NCBI GenBank assembly: GCA_015200345.1
Contig: CP054187.1
Span: 2,650,470-2,714,469 of the forward strand
DNA length: 64,000 bases
Source of the DNA: Planctomycetia bacterium
GTDB lineage: Bacteria; Planctomycetota; Phycisphaerae; UBA1845; UTPLA1
Reading direction: 5' to 3'
Shown here: positions 1-7,935 of the stretch, piece after piece
How the letters are laid out: each line of letters starts with the position of its first letter
Position numbering within the stretch: position 1 is the first letter of the stretch
Notes under the pieces: generated by a model
Database searches by the model: none
Seen by the model: only the letters and a program-made list of their open reading frames with translations
Told to the model about the DNA's origin: nothing
Position numbers and translations under genes: made by a program

Positions 1-489
1 AGCGACGGCTCGGGCGGCCAGACGCGTTTTCAACGAGACTTGCTCCGCGTGCGCATCCTGCCGCCGGAGGCCCCGGCCTTCGATGTATTTGTCGTGCATC
101 TCAAGAGCAAGCGCGGCGGCGAGGAAAGTTCAGGCCGAATCCGCACGGCCGAGGCAAAGGCGGCGAGGAAGATCATGGACGAGGTGCTTGCAACAGATCC
201 CGAAGCGTTGTTTGTGATCTGCGGGGACTTCAACGACACGTTTGACAGTCCGTCGCTGAAGTTGATTCGCGGCGAGGGCGAATCAGCACTTCGTGACTTT
301 TTGCACGATGTCCCGAAATCAACGGTGAGTTTCAACCAGGCGCCATACAGGAGCATGATTGATTTCATCTTTGCGTCGCCGGCGATGGCGAAGCGTTACG
401 AGGCGAAGACGTACCAGGTGATCCAGAGCAGCAAACAGGAGGGGGGTTCAGACCATAATCCGGTCGTGGCGAGGTTCAAGTTGAAGTGA
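1..489 (+). CDS. Endonuclease/exonuclease/phosphatase family protein, C-terminal part
   Basis: The gene runs in from the left edge; the frame is open from base 1 and only the C-terminal 162 codons are present. Two signatures of the DNase I-like EEP fold are visible: GDFND (about residues 74-78 of this fragment), which carries catalytic Asp and Asn, and SDHNPV close to the end, which carries the active-site Asp-His pair. Members cleave phosphodiester or phosphomonoester bonds in nucleic acids, phospholipids or nucleotides with a divalent metal. The substrate cannot be told from this half. The true start lies outside the window, so any start codon inside the fragment would be artificial. Confidence 0.85.
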   Translation, partial: SDGSGGQTRFQRDLLRVRILPPEAPAFDVFVVHLKSKRGGEESSGRIRTAEAKAARKIMDEVLATDPEALFVICGDFNDTFDSPSLKLIRGEGESALRDFLHDVPKSTVSFNQAPYRSMIDFIFASPAMAKRYEAKTYQVIQSSKQEGGSDHNPVVARFKLK

Positions 490-947
490 TCTTCAAGCCC
501 GCCGGGCGGTACCGAGAGTTTCGATTTGGAAGGCTGAATGGTCGCGCTATTATGGGGCGAAACTATGCTGCACAGCATTCAAATAATGCTCTGGATTACG
601 GCTTGGCGGCCCGGAGCGGTTTATTATTAACTCTTTTAATTTCAGATACTTACGAACTACGCAGGGAGGGGCTTAAGCGGTATCCAATTCAGTTTCCCAG
701 GAATCGGGAAGCGTGAAGTAAAAAAACCCTTTTGACGGGCCGATTAAGGTGTTGACACCGCATTCCCAGTATAGCTAAACTTCGCCCTCGTTGTCAGGCG
801 ATAAAGCCTGAAAGGTCTCGCCCTTACGGCGCGGCAAGGCCGAGGCACCTAGCAACTGTTCAGGCGTTCCCGCTGAACAGCCGTGCTCTGGGCCATCGGA
901 GTGTGAAGAGTCTAAGCGGGAACTCATTTGAAGAATTGAGGTGTCTG
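490..947. other. Non-coding leader-like region upstream of two microproteins
   Basis: No convincing gene is seen in these 458 bases. The stretch around 620-660 is clearly more AT-rich than its surroundings. A TTGACA hexamer occurs at 752-757, but no good -10 box lies at normal spacing. The second half is rich in inverted repeats: an interrupted AGGT/ACCT-CTCG/CGAG stem around 811-850 and a clean 8-bp hairpin at 856-880 (CTGTTCAG/CTGAACAG). The hairpin has no following T-run, so it looks more like a structured 5' leader or small RNA than a terminator. I did not recognise 6S, tmRNA, SRP or RNase P cores in it. Confidence 0.35.
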
Positions 948-1058
948 ATGTGGTGGGACGTTTTGCTCGGTGCGTTGATCGGCTTGATCGACCTGAATCC
1001 GCTGCTGGACTTCGTCCTGACGCCGCTTAGCTGGGCGTTGCTGTGGTTTGGCAACTAG
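948..1058 (+). CDS. 36-residue hydrophobic microprotein, tandem copy A
   Basis: An ATG follows GAGG at six bases spacing and opens a 36-codon frame ending in TAG. The peptide starts MWWDVL, has a hydrophobic stretch through most of its length, a central DLNPLLD motif and ends ALLWFGN. It is probably a single membrane-inserted helix with two acidic residues at its centre. A near copy follows 71 bases downstream: 30 of 36 residues are identical, the six changes are mostly hydrophobic for hydrophobic, and eight further codons differ only synonymously. That pattern is what selection on a protein leaves and is the main evidence that this is a gene. I recognise no family. A small type I-like toxin, a membrane regulator or a leader peptide are possible. 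Confidence 0.7.
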   Translation: MWWDVLLGALIGLIDLNPLLDFVLTPLSWALLWFGN

Positions 1059-1129
1059 TTCGAGTTGAATTGCGACGCGCCGTGTGGCGCGTCCAACTAA
1101 GTTCCTTTTTTTGAAAAGGAAGGATACAC

Positions 1130-1240
1130 ATGGTTTGGGATTTTGTGATTGGTGCTTTGATCGGTCTTATCGACCTGAACCCGCTGCTGGACTTGATCCT
1201 GACGCCGCTTAGCTGGGCGCTGCTCTGGTTCGGCAACTAA
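1130..1240 (+). CDS. 36-residue hydrophobic microprotein, tandem copy B
   Basis: This is the second copy of the tandem pair. It starts with ATG after an AAGGA ribosome site about six bases upstream and ends with TAA. The peptide begins MVWDFVIG and shares the central DLNPLLD and terminal ALLWFGN motifs with copy A. Differences are confined to residues 2, 5-7, 22 and 23. Each copy has its own ribosome site, so both are probably translated from one message. The 71-base spacer between them shows no terminator. The message probably ends at the strong hairpin at 1486-1530, before accD. Function unknown; the length and single-helix character point to the membrane. Confidence 0.7.
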   Translation: MVWDFVIGALIGLIDLNPLLDLILTPLSWALLWFGN

Positions 1241-1485
1241 GCCGACCTTGGCAAAGTACGCAGTGGGCCGATGAGGCCAACTAGCAGGTTTCCGTCCGAG
1301 AGGGCAGACGGTCTCGAGATCGTCAGAGTGGACTCGGGCAGGAATCGCAAAAAGCCGCCTCCCTTTGAACTTTGTTTTCAACGTGGCAGGAAGGCGGCCA
1401 TCGGGTCGGACCACATGGCCCGTCATGACCCAGGCATCCAGCGCTCCATGCGAGTGCTAAAAAAGTCTGCTTCTGCTAGCAGTAG
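1241..1485. other. Non-coding stretch with stem-loop, downstream of microproteins
   Basis: No gene is supported here. A stem of GCCGCCT (1354-1360) and AGGCGGC (1392-1398) encloses a loop containing TTGAA/TTCAA, so the 3' part of the microprotein message is likely folded. A GAGTGCTAA sequence at 1452-1460 resembles half of a CIRCE element, but the partner half is missing. Confidence 0.3.
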
Positions 1486-1530
1486 CAGGACCTGCGCGTG
1501 AGTCACGTTCAGGTCCTGTTTCATTTTTAC
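1486..1530 (+). terminator. Rho-independent terminator after the microprotein pair
   Basis: A perfect 9-bp stem, CAGGACCTG (1486-1494) with CAGGTCCTG (1510-1518), encloses a further small CGTGA/TCACG stem and is followed by TTTCATTTTTA. It separates the microprotein unit from accD, which should therefore have its own promoter downstream; a CATAAT hexamer at 1546-1551 is a candidate -10. Confidence 0.7.
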
Positions 1531-1621
1531 TTGCGCCAGTGATACCATAATTGTTTTGAACAAGAGGCGCGGGGCCGCTCGGATCAACACCGACCCCAGT
1601 TGCCGCCGCCTTGTCACCGCG

Positions 1622-2437
1622 ATGACTACGAAAACCATGGCCAAAGTAGAAGTACCCGAGGGATTGTGGCTGCGCTGCCAGGGTTGCAGCAAGATGATCT
1701 TCCGGAAGATTCTGGAGGAGAACCTGCTTGTCTGCCCCGAGTGCCAGCATCATTACCGTGTCGATGCGCGAACGCGCGTCACACAGTTGACCGACCCCGA
1801 CAGCTTTGAAGAGTTCAACGCGGGTCTGGTTTCGAGTGATCCGTTGAATTTCAAGGACTCCGCCGGATACAAAGATCGCCTTTCCGCCGCCCAAAAGAAA
1901 ACCGGCTTGACGGAAGCGGTTCTCACCGGCCGGGCCTACATCAAGGGTCGCCCCGTCATCCTCGCGGTGATGGATCCTTTTTTCGTAATGGGTTCGATGG
2001 GCACGGTCGTCGGCGAGAAGGTCACTGCGGCGATCGAGCGCGCCACCGACGAGGAGTTACCCGCCGTCATCGTGACCTGCTCCGGCGGCGCCCGCATGCA
2101 GGAGGGCCTGGTCAGCCTCATGCAGATGGCCAAGACGTCGGCGGCCGTCGCACGGCACGATGATCACAAGGGGCTTTACATCACGGTGATGACCGACCCG
2201 ACGACGGCCGGCGTGGCGGCGAGCTTTGCATTTCTGGGGGATGTGATTCTGGCGGAACCCAAGGCGATGATCGGCTTTGCCGGCCCGCGCGTCATCTGGA
2301 ACACGGTGAAGGTGGATCTTCCGGAAGGATTCCAGACGTCGGAGTTCATGCTGGAGCACGGCTACATCGATCGAATTGTCCCGCGGTCGGACCTTCGCAG
2401 CGAAATCGCCCGAATCATCGACTATTGCGGGAAGTGA
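1622..2437 (+). CDS. accD: Acetyl-CoA carboxylase carboxyltransferase subunit beta
   Basis: AccD forms the carboxyltransferase with AccA and moves the carboxyl group from biotin on AccB to acetyl-CoA, giving malonyl-CoA for fatty acid synthesis in the cytoplasm. The N-terminal four-cysteine zinc ribbon is clear (C19, C22, C38, C41), followed by the crotonase-fold carboxyltransferase domain with the glycine-rich TCSGGARMQEG segment and the GFAGPRVI region. At 271 residues it fits the family. The frame is open upstream to 1556, but the ATG at 1622 (or 1637) lies just before the conserved PEGLW segment, so I used it; there is no strong ribosome site. accA is not in the window, and no terminator is obvious after the gene. 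Confidence 0.93.
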   Translation: MTTKTMAKVEVPEGLWLRCQGCSKMIFRKILEENLLVCPECQHHYRVDARTRVTQLTDPDSFEEFNAGLVSSDPLNFKDSAGYKDRLSAAQKKTGLTEAVLTGRAYIKGRPVILAVMDPFFVMGSMGTVVGEKVTAAIERATDEELPAVIVTCSGGARMQEGLVSLMQMAKTSAAVARHDDHKGLYITVMTDPTTAGVAASFAFLGDVILAEPKAMIGFAGPRVIWNTVKVDLPEGFQTSEFMLEHGYIDRIVPRSDLRSEIARIIDYCGK

Positions 2438-2930
2438 TCGCGAGGCCCCCTTGCCGCGATTGGGTATCGCTGGCGAACCGGACTCTTGGACATGCCAAGA
2501 GGCTGGGCCTTTCCACCTTCCTTGCACGCGGTGTTGCGCAGCGTCAAAACCTGCTTCCGTGTAGGCGTATCAACTGGTTCGGGTTGGTATTATCGGTCAT
2601 TTCGCATTCGATGAATCCTTGGTCAATCTTGTGAAAACGCCGACGCCGTCAGCCGATGGAAGCACAGCAGACTTGGTTTAAGTGCTTTCGACAGGCCAAG
2701 TTGGATCGCGTGGATTAGATGGGGCTTTTCCGTGAAGGCGCAACAACTCAAAGGGCCGGATCGGACGGCGGCGAGTTGCCTGTTCAGACCTGGAATGCGA
2801 TAATCACAGGTCTTTGATTCCGGTGTCAACAGCCTTGCCGCCGGCGAGACCATGCGCGACTGAATGGGTGTGTCTCGAAACGCGTGGCAATCGGGAAAGA
2901 GCAAAGCGTCAAGCGAACGTTGAGCCGATT
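2438..2930. other. Intergenic region between accD and the carbamoyltransferase cassette
   Basis: These 493 bases hold no gene I can support. Short open frames occur on both strands, but none has a ribosome site or recognisable sequence. The frame of the next gene stays open upstream to 2814 without family similarity. I saw no clear terminator or promoter. Confidence 0.5.
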
Positions 2931-4772
2931 ATGAACATCCTTGGAATATCCGCCTTTTATCACGACAGCGCGGCCTGCCTCGTTCGCGACGGCGAGATCA
3001 TCGCCGCGGCCCAGGAGGAGCGCTTCACGCGAAAGAAGCACGACTACCGATTTCCGAACAAGGCGATTGATTACTGTCTCGCCGAAGGCGGCATCACGCC
3101 GGAGCAGCTCGATCACGTCGTGTTCTATGACAAGCCGCTGCTGAAGTTCGAGCGGCTGCTGGAGACGTACCTGTCTTATGCACCGGCCGGGTTGAAGAGT
3201 TTCATGCAGGCCATGCCGTTGTGGATGAAGCAGAAGCTGCACCTTCCGCGGGAAATGGATCACGGCCTGAAGAATAAATATAAAGGTCGCTATATCTTCA
3301 CCGAGCACCACGAGTCGCACGCGGCCAGTGCCTTCTTCCCCTCGCCCTTCGAGGAGGCGGCCATCCTGACGCTGGACGGCGTTGGCGAGTGGGCGACGGC
3401 CAGCTACGGCTACGGCCGGGGCAACAGGATTCACATTTCACACGAGATGCATTTTCCGCATTCGGTGGGTTTGCTGTATTCGGCGTTTACCTACTACTGC
3501 GGGTTCAAGGTCAACTCGGGCGAGTACAAGCTGATGGGCCTGGCGCCCTACGGCGAGCCGAAGTTCGTTGATCTCATCCTGAAGAATCTGGTCGATCTGA
3601 AGCCCGACGGGTCGATCCGGATGGACATGAAGTACTTCAACTACTGCCAGGGGCTGACGATGACCAGCCCGGCGTTTCATGACTTGTTCGGCGGACCGCC
3701 GCGCGGGCCGGAGTCGAAGCTCACCCAGCGCGAAATGGACATCGCCGCGTCGATTCAATGGGTGACCGAGGAAATCATGCTCCGCGCCGCGCGCCACGTA
3801 CACAAAGAGAGCGGCGGCATGAAGAATCTCGTGCTGGCCGGCGGCGTCGCGCTGAACTGCGTCGGCAACGGTCGCATCCTTCGCGAGGGGCCGTTCGAGC
3901 GGATCTGGATTCAGCCTGCGGCCGGCGACGCCGGCGGGGCGCTGGGCGCGGCGCTGTTTGTCTGGCACCAGTTGCTGAACAAGCCGCGTCAGGTGCAGCC
4001 CGATCTGGACTCGCAGCGCGGTTCGCTGCTCGGTCCGGCTTACACGACGGAGCAGATCCGCCGCATGCTGGACGAAGCCGGCGCGAAGTATCACTACTTC
4101 GAGCGCGAGGAAGACGTGATCGACCGCATTGTCGAGGCCATGACGAACGAAAAGGTTGTCGGTCACATGGCCGGTCGCATGGAGTTCGGCCCCCGGGCGC
4201 TGGGTTGCCGTTCGATCATCGGCGACGCGCGTTCGCCGGCGATGCAGTCGGTGATGAATCTGAAGATCAAGTTCCGCGAGAGTTTCCGGCCGTTCGCCCC
4301 GTGCGTATTGCGCGAGCACGTGCACGAGTATTTCCAGATGCGGCCGAACGAGGACAGCCCGTACATGCTGCTGGTCGCGCCGGTTCGCGAGGAGAAACGG
4401 ATACCGTTGAACGGCGAGTCGGACAAGCTGTTCGGCATCGATAAGCTGAAGCAGTTGCGTTCGGTGGTGCCGGCGATAACTCACGTGGATTATTCGGCGC
4501 GCGTGCAGACGGTGGATCCGGTTCGTCACCCGCGGATGTACCGCGTGATGTCTCGGTTCAAGGAGAAGACCGGCTGCCCGGTGATCATCAATACGAGTTT
4601 CAACGTTCGCAGCGAGCCGATTGTCTGCTCACCCACGGATGCGTACCGGTGTTTCATGGTCTGCAACATGGACGTGCTCGTGGTGGAGAACTTCATCATG
4701 TACAAGCATGAGCAGAAGCAGATGACCGAGGCGGAGATTCAGGAGTACCTGGCGCAGTTTCAACTGGACTAA
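2931..4772 (+). CDS. Carbamoyltransferase of the TobZ/NodU/CmcH family
   Basis: The enzyme should transfer a carbamoyl group from carbamoyl phosphate, through carbamoyl-adenylate, to a hydroxyl of a small molecule or glycan. The N-terminal Kae1/YrdC-like nucleotide fold starts directly at MNILGISAFYHDSAA and carries the HHESH metal-binding motif at residues 126-130. The LTLDGVGEW and VLAGGVALN segments are also typical, and the C-terminal domain has MEFGPRALG and NTSFN. Length 613 residues is normal. The ATG at 2931 gives the canonical N-terminus; in-frame codons upstream look random. Two small membrane-protein genes of the SxtJ and DUF5989 families follow on the same strand, a recurring arrangement. 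No sugar-, polyketide- or aminoglycoside-synthesis genes are nearby, so the acceptor is unknown. Confidence 0.9.
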   Translation: MNILGISAFYHDSAACLVRDGEIIAAAQEERFTRKKHDYRFPNKAIDYCLAEGGITPEQLDHVVFYDKPLLKFERLLETYLSYAPAGLKSFMQAMPLWMKQKLHLPREMDHGLKNKYKGRYIFTEHHESHAASAFFPSPFEEAAILTLDGVGEWATASYGYGRGNRIHISHEMHFPHSVGLLYSAFTYYCGFKVNSGEYKLMGLAPYGEPKFVDLILKNLVDLKPDGSIRMDMKYFNYCQGLTMTSPAFHDLFGGPPRGPESKLTQREMDIAASIQWVTEEIMLRAARHVHKESGGMKNLVLAGGVALNCVGNGRILREGPFERIWIQPAAGDAGGALGAALFVWHQLLNKPRQVQPDLDSQRGSLLGPAYTTEQIRRMLDEAGAKYHYFEREEDVIDRIVEAMTNEKVVGHMAGRMEFGPRALGCRSIIGDARSPAMQSVMNLKIKFRESFRPFAPCVLREHVHEYFQMRPNEDSPYMLLVAPVREEKRIPLNGESDKLFGIDKLKQLRSVVPAITHVDYSARVQTVDPVRHPRMYRVMSRFKEKTGCPVIINTSFNVRSEPIVCSPTDAYRCFMVCNMDVLVVENFIMYKHEQKQMTEAEIQEYLAQFQLD

Positions 4773-4852
4773 GCGTGTGTCCGGCGCCGCACGGCTCACC
4801 GGCTGTCAACCGGCGCCTCCGGATTTGAGGACACCCCCGAGACGAAGTCATC

Positions 4853-5284
4853 ATGATTCAAATCGACTGGAAGCCATCGAACCGCGTCCTCCGCAACTTC
4901 GGGTTGATCGGCGTGGTCGCGTTTTCGGCATTCGCCGGCCTTGTTCATTACCAGGTCGGCATGTTCAAATTGATTCCCGGCACGCCGCCGGTGCTTTACA
5001 CGCTGCTGGGTCTTGCGGGGTATTGCGGTGTGTTCGCGCTGGTCGCGCCGCCGGCGCTGAAGTGGCTGTACATCCTGCTGACGGTGGTGAGCTTCCCGAT
5101 CGGATTCGTCGTGTCGTACGTGGTCGTGCTGGCCATGTTCTTTCTGGTGATTACGCCGATTGCGCTGATCTTCAAGTTGACCGGGCGCGATCCGATGAAC
5201 CGAAAGTTCGATCCGTCGCTGGCGAGTTACTGGATTCCTCGCACGCCACCGTCTTCGGTGAAACGCTATTTCCAGCAGTTCTGA
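4853..5284 (+). CDS. SxtJ family membrane protein
   Basis: A 143-residue protein with about three to four hydrophobic segments (roughly residues 15-32, 46-63, 69-90 and 92-108). Its loops include FKLTGRDPM and a C-terminal SYWIPRTPP segment, which are typical of the SxtJ family named from the saxitoxin cluster. It lies 80 bases after the carbamoyltransferase and 22 bases before the DUF5989 gene, so the three are probably one transcript. Its role is not established; membrane anchoring or partnering of the carbamoyltransferase is a reasonable guess from the context. The ribosome site is weak. Confidence 0.8.
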   Translation: MIQIDWKPSNRVLRNFGLIGVVAFSAFAGLVHYQVGMFKLIPGTPPVLYTLLGLAGYCGVFALVAPPALKWLYILLTVVSFPIGFVVSYVVVLAMFFLVITPIALIFKLTGRDPMNRKFDPSLASYWIPRTPPSSVKRYFQQF

Positions 5285-5306
5285 TGCCGCAACCTCGGAG
5301 CCTGGC

Positions 5307-5507
5307 ATGTCAAACCACGATGATCAGAATGATTTTTCTCGGGAAGCCGAGGGCGGACGGACCGGTCTGGCGTCCGAGTTTGTCGATTTTCTTAAGCACA
5401 ACAAGAAGTGGTGGCTGCTGCCGATTCTGCTGGCGATGGTCGCCGTGGGCGTACTGATCGCGCTGGGCGCAACGGGTGCGGCACCGTTCATCTATCCGCT
5501 GTTTTAG
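5307..5507 (+). CDS. DUF5989 family small membrane protein
   Basis: A 66-residue protein with a hydrophilic N-terminus (about 20 residues), the segment EFVDFLKHNKKWWLLP and a single C-terminal membrane helix ending in FIYPLF. The KKWWLLP-type junction before the helix is characteristic of DUF5989, which commonly accompanies carbamoyltransferase and SxtJ genes. A GGAG ribosome site stands about eight bases before the ATG. Its stop codon overlaps the stop codon of the convergent EamA transporter by three bases, leaving no room for an intergenic terminator. Function unknown. Confidence 0.8.
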   Translation: MSNHDDQNDFSREAEGGRTGLASEFVDFLKHNKKWWLLPILLAMVAVGVLIALGATGAAPFIYPLF

Positions 5508-6547
5508 GCTTGAGGCTTGGGGCGTGAGTCGCCGCGACGGAGCGACCCCGCCGCGGGCGTGGTGGTCGGCACGCGGGACGCGACGAAGATCCCCAGCAGG
5601 ATGATCCCGCCGCCGATGCCTTGCATCAGGCGAATCGCTTCGCCGAGAAAAAAGTAGGCAAACAGCGTCGCGCCGATCGGCTCGCCAAGGATGCACACCG
5701 CGACGAGCGTGGCCGGCAGATGGCGCAGTGCGTAATTCAGCGACGTGTGGCCGATGAGCTGCGGTACGAGCGCCAGCAGTATGAGATAGACATACGTCGC
5801 GCGGTTCAGGCCCAGCACCGTCGCCCCTTGCGCCAGTGAAATCGCCGCCAGCAGCAAGGCCGCCACGCCGTAGACCGGCAGCACATAGGGCAGCAATTCC
5901 ACCTCGGCGCGCACCCGACGGCCGATGAGCAGGTAGCACGACGCCATCACGGCTCCCGCCAGCGAAAGGAAGTTCCCATACAGCGCGCCGGGCTTCTCGG
6001 TCGGCCCGGGCTTGACGATGGGGGCTGCCTTGGTCCCATCGGCTTCGACCACGCCGGCGTCGATGGGCGTTGCGCCGGAGGCCGATGGAATCCGCGCGCT
6101 CACTTCGGCTGATCCGGCTGCATCGGAGAGGCCGATGAGTGTGCCGCCCACGACGGCCATCACGATGGCGATGATCAGATTGCGGTGCAGCTTTTCTTTG
6201 AGAAAGACAAACGATGCGATTCCGACGAAGATCGGGTTGGTGGTGACCAGCACGACCGAGGAGAGCACGCTGGTGTGCCGGAGTGACGCCACCCAAAAAT
6301 AAAAGTGCAGCCCGAGGAACAGTCCGGCGAAGATGACGGCGCGAACATGCTTGCGCGGCAGGGTCAGCGCCCGGCGGCGGTGCGCGGCGATGGCCGGCGG
6401 CACCAGGCAGAGCGTGGCGAGGACCATGCGCGTGGCGGCGATGATCACGGGCTGCGCGTCGTGGCTCAACTTGATAAAGATGGCGGCCGTGGAGATGGCG
6501 ACGATTCCGACGCCGACGATCCATGGCAGTGCGCGCGGATGATTCAT
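5504..6547 (-). CDS. EamA/DMT family transporter
   Basis: An inner-membrane permease of the drug/metabolite transporter superfamily with two EamA repeats and about ten helices over 347 residues. The repeats are seen from the ISTAAIFIKLS/VLVTTNPIFVGIASFVFLKEK half and the later LGEPIGATLFAYFFLGE half. Between them is an unusually long polar linker of about 50 residues (near 150-200) rich in Ala, Pro and Gly, probably a cytoplasmic or periplasmic loop. The chosen ATG gives MNHPRALPW immediately before helix 1; the frame is open further upstream but without hydrophobic character. The substrate cannot be predicted. It converges on the DUF5989 gene with overlapping stops and has no co-directional partner. 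Confidence 0.88.
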   Translation of the reverse strand: MNHPRALPWIVGVGIVAISTAAIFIKLSHDAQPVIIAATRMVLATLCLVPPAIAAHRRRALTLPRKHVRAVIFAGLFLGLHFYFWVASLRHTSVLSSVVLVTTNPIFVGIASFVFLKEKLHRNLIIAIVMAVVGGTLIGLSDAAGSAEVSARIPSASGATPIDAGVVEADGTKAAPIVKPGPTEKPGALYGNFLSLAGAVMASCYLLIGRRVRAEVELLPYVLPVYGVAALLLAAISLAQGATVLGLNRATYVYLILLALVPQLIGHTSLNYALRHLPATLVAVCILGEPIGATLFAYFFLGEAIRLMQGIGGGIILLGIFVASRVPTTTPAAGSLRRGDSRPKPQA

Positions 6548-6936
6548 GGGTCTGGATATGTAGCCGAGGCGGCGGCGTGAGGGAAGAGGCGGTGAACCGG
6601 ACGTGGGGAACTGTACCCGCTGGGGAATCGGAGCGGGGTAGTTTCGCCCAGAATTGCTATAGGTCCGGTTCCGATCATCCTTGGGAAAAGCATAAAAGGG
6701 CCGTCCTGTGGCGGTTATCTTGCACGAGATGGCGGGTCGGCGTCTGGCACGTCGCGTGTAGGGGTAGATGCGGCAGGCGGTCGCGCGCCGCGCGGAACGA
6801 GTTGACGTCCCAGCCGCTTGTTGCGTGTGTCGCGCGCAAGCCTGCCGAGGATATCCGTCTGCCGTAGAAGTGACGGAGGGCCTCGCTCGCCACGTGGGGG
6901 AGTCTTGCATTGTTGGATGAAAAAGGAATCGGTGAC
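6548..6936. other. Divergent intergenic region
   Basis: These 389 bases separate the minus-strand EamA gene from the plus-strand gene at 6937. They should contain promoters for both, but I see no convincing -35/-10 pair. No gene or structured RNA is supported. Confidence 0.4.
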
Positions 6937-7314
6937 ATGGAGTCTGCCCTGGCGGAAACCCGGTACATGCTCAAGCGGTGGCAATTGTCGGCGTCGGCGA
7001 CGGGGTACATCTGGATCAAACCAACGGTCGATCGGCTTAGCCCGGAGGAACTCGCGGGCTTTCTGGCGCTGCTGCGCCGCGCGTGCGAATCGCAGCAACC
7101 GCGGATGATCATGTTTGATTTTCACGAAGTGCAGATCGTGGGGCACCAGTGGACAACGGTGGAGTCGCTGCTGCTGGACTTGGCGAGGTCGATGCACGCG
7201 CGGTGCCGGGTGGTATCGTCACCCCAGCGGCCGGTGTCGGCGTTCTTTGTGTACCAGGATGCCGCGGAGTTCGGAGCGGCCGGCCCGCCGCAGAGCGCGA
7301 TTCCTGCGGCGTGA
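6937..7314 (+). CDS. Hypothetical protein, STAS-like alpha/beta fold suspected
   Basis: A 125-residue cytoplasmic protein that I do not recognise firmly. The pattern of a beta strand (YIWIKPTV), a helix (SPEELAGFLALLRRACE), a second strand (RMIMFDFHEVQIVG) and another helix (VESLLLDLARSMH) resembles STAS or SpoIIAA-like domains, but there is no DSSG phosphorylation motif. The C-terminal 25 residues look disordered. I chose ATG 6937, preceded by a GGAA-type ribosome site; a TTG at 6910 is possible. It stands alone between a divergent transporter and a convergent FmdB-like gene. Confidence 0.6.
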   Translation: MESALAETRYMLKRWQLSASATGYIWIKPTVDRLSPEELAGFLALLRRACESQQPRMIMFDFHEVQIVGHQWTTVESLLLDLARSMHARCRVVSSPQRPVSAFFVYQDAAEFGAAGPPQSAIPAA

Positions 7315-7443
7315 CCCATCCGAGCCGCCGCCGTCTGGCGTCGGAATGGGACCCGCGTTCGTCAGCAAGGGGTCATCTTGCCCAAGCAAAGCGCCTCGAT
7401 GTCGGCGCGCGGACCGCTCCTGACGGTCGCGGCTAGCTTCGAT

Positions 7444-7863
7444 TCACTTCTTGCGCCGCGTGCCTGGTTTGCCAGGATGCTTCGAGACCGCTGTCGCTTT
7501 CGCACCGGCTGCCTCCTTGCCAGGCGATGCCCCCTTGGACGCATCGGCGGCGACGGGTGCGCTCGACTTTGCCGCGCCGTCGGTTGGCGTGGCCGTTGAA
7601 GGCGACTTGGCTTCCGCCGTTGCTGGCTTGGCCTCTGCCGCCTCCGCCTTGGCGGCCTTGTGATACGACTCGCTGCGGTAGTCGGTCTGGTAGAAGCCGG
7701 AGCCTTTGAACAGGACCGCGCCGCCCGGGCCGATCAGCCGCTTGACGGGCGTGACCTTGCAGCAGGACTCGCACTTCGTGCGGCGCAGGGGCGATGCCTT
7801 GATCGACTGAAACACTTCGAAGACGGTCTGACAGTTGTCGCAGCGGTATTCGTAGGTCGGCAT
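7444..7863 (-). CDS. FmdB family zinc-ribbon protein
   Basis: A 139-residue protein starting MPTYEYRCDNC, the hallmark of FmdB-type zinc ribbons (putative regulatory proteins). Two Cys pairs, CDNC (residues 8-11) and CESC (about 31-34), form the ribbon, followed by the conserved RLIGPGGAVLFKGSGFYQTDYR segment in outline. The C-terminal half is a low-complexity Ala/Lys/Pro tail ending in RRKK, probably disordered and possibly nucleic-acid binding. It is the last gene of the minus-strand run after grpE, 72 bases away. Family function is unclear; it has been named after a formamidase-linked regulator. Confidence 0.85.
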   Translation of the reverse strand: MPTYEYRCDNCQTVFEVFQSIKASPLRRTKCESCCKVTPVKRLIGPGGAVLFKGSGFYQTDYRSESYHKAAKAEAAEAKPATAEAKSPSTATPTDGAAKSSAPVAADASKGASPGKEAAGAKATAVSKHPGKPGTRRKK

Positions 7864-7935
7864 GAGTCGTGCTTCCTCAAAACTCCCGGTAGCCCGTTCG
7901 GCGTCCAGCCATCGCGCGAGTCATCTCCGCGGCGG

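Noticed and set aside
752..774. TTGACA at 752-757 with TATAGC nearby as a promoter for the microproteins
   Set aside because: The spacing between the boxes is only about 12 bases, too short for sigma-70; kept only as a remark.
1452..1460. GAGTGCTAA resembling half of a CIRCE element
   Set aside because: The partner half nine bases away is absent, and the site is far from any chaperone gene.
4777..5457. A 226-codon plus-strand frame overlapping the SxtJ and DUF5989 genes
   Set aside because: It is out of frame with two recognisable families and has an Arg/Pro-rich composition without similarity.
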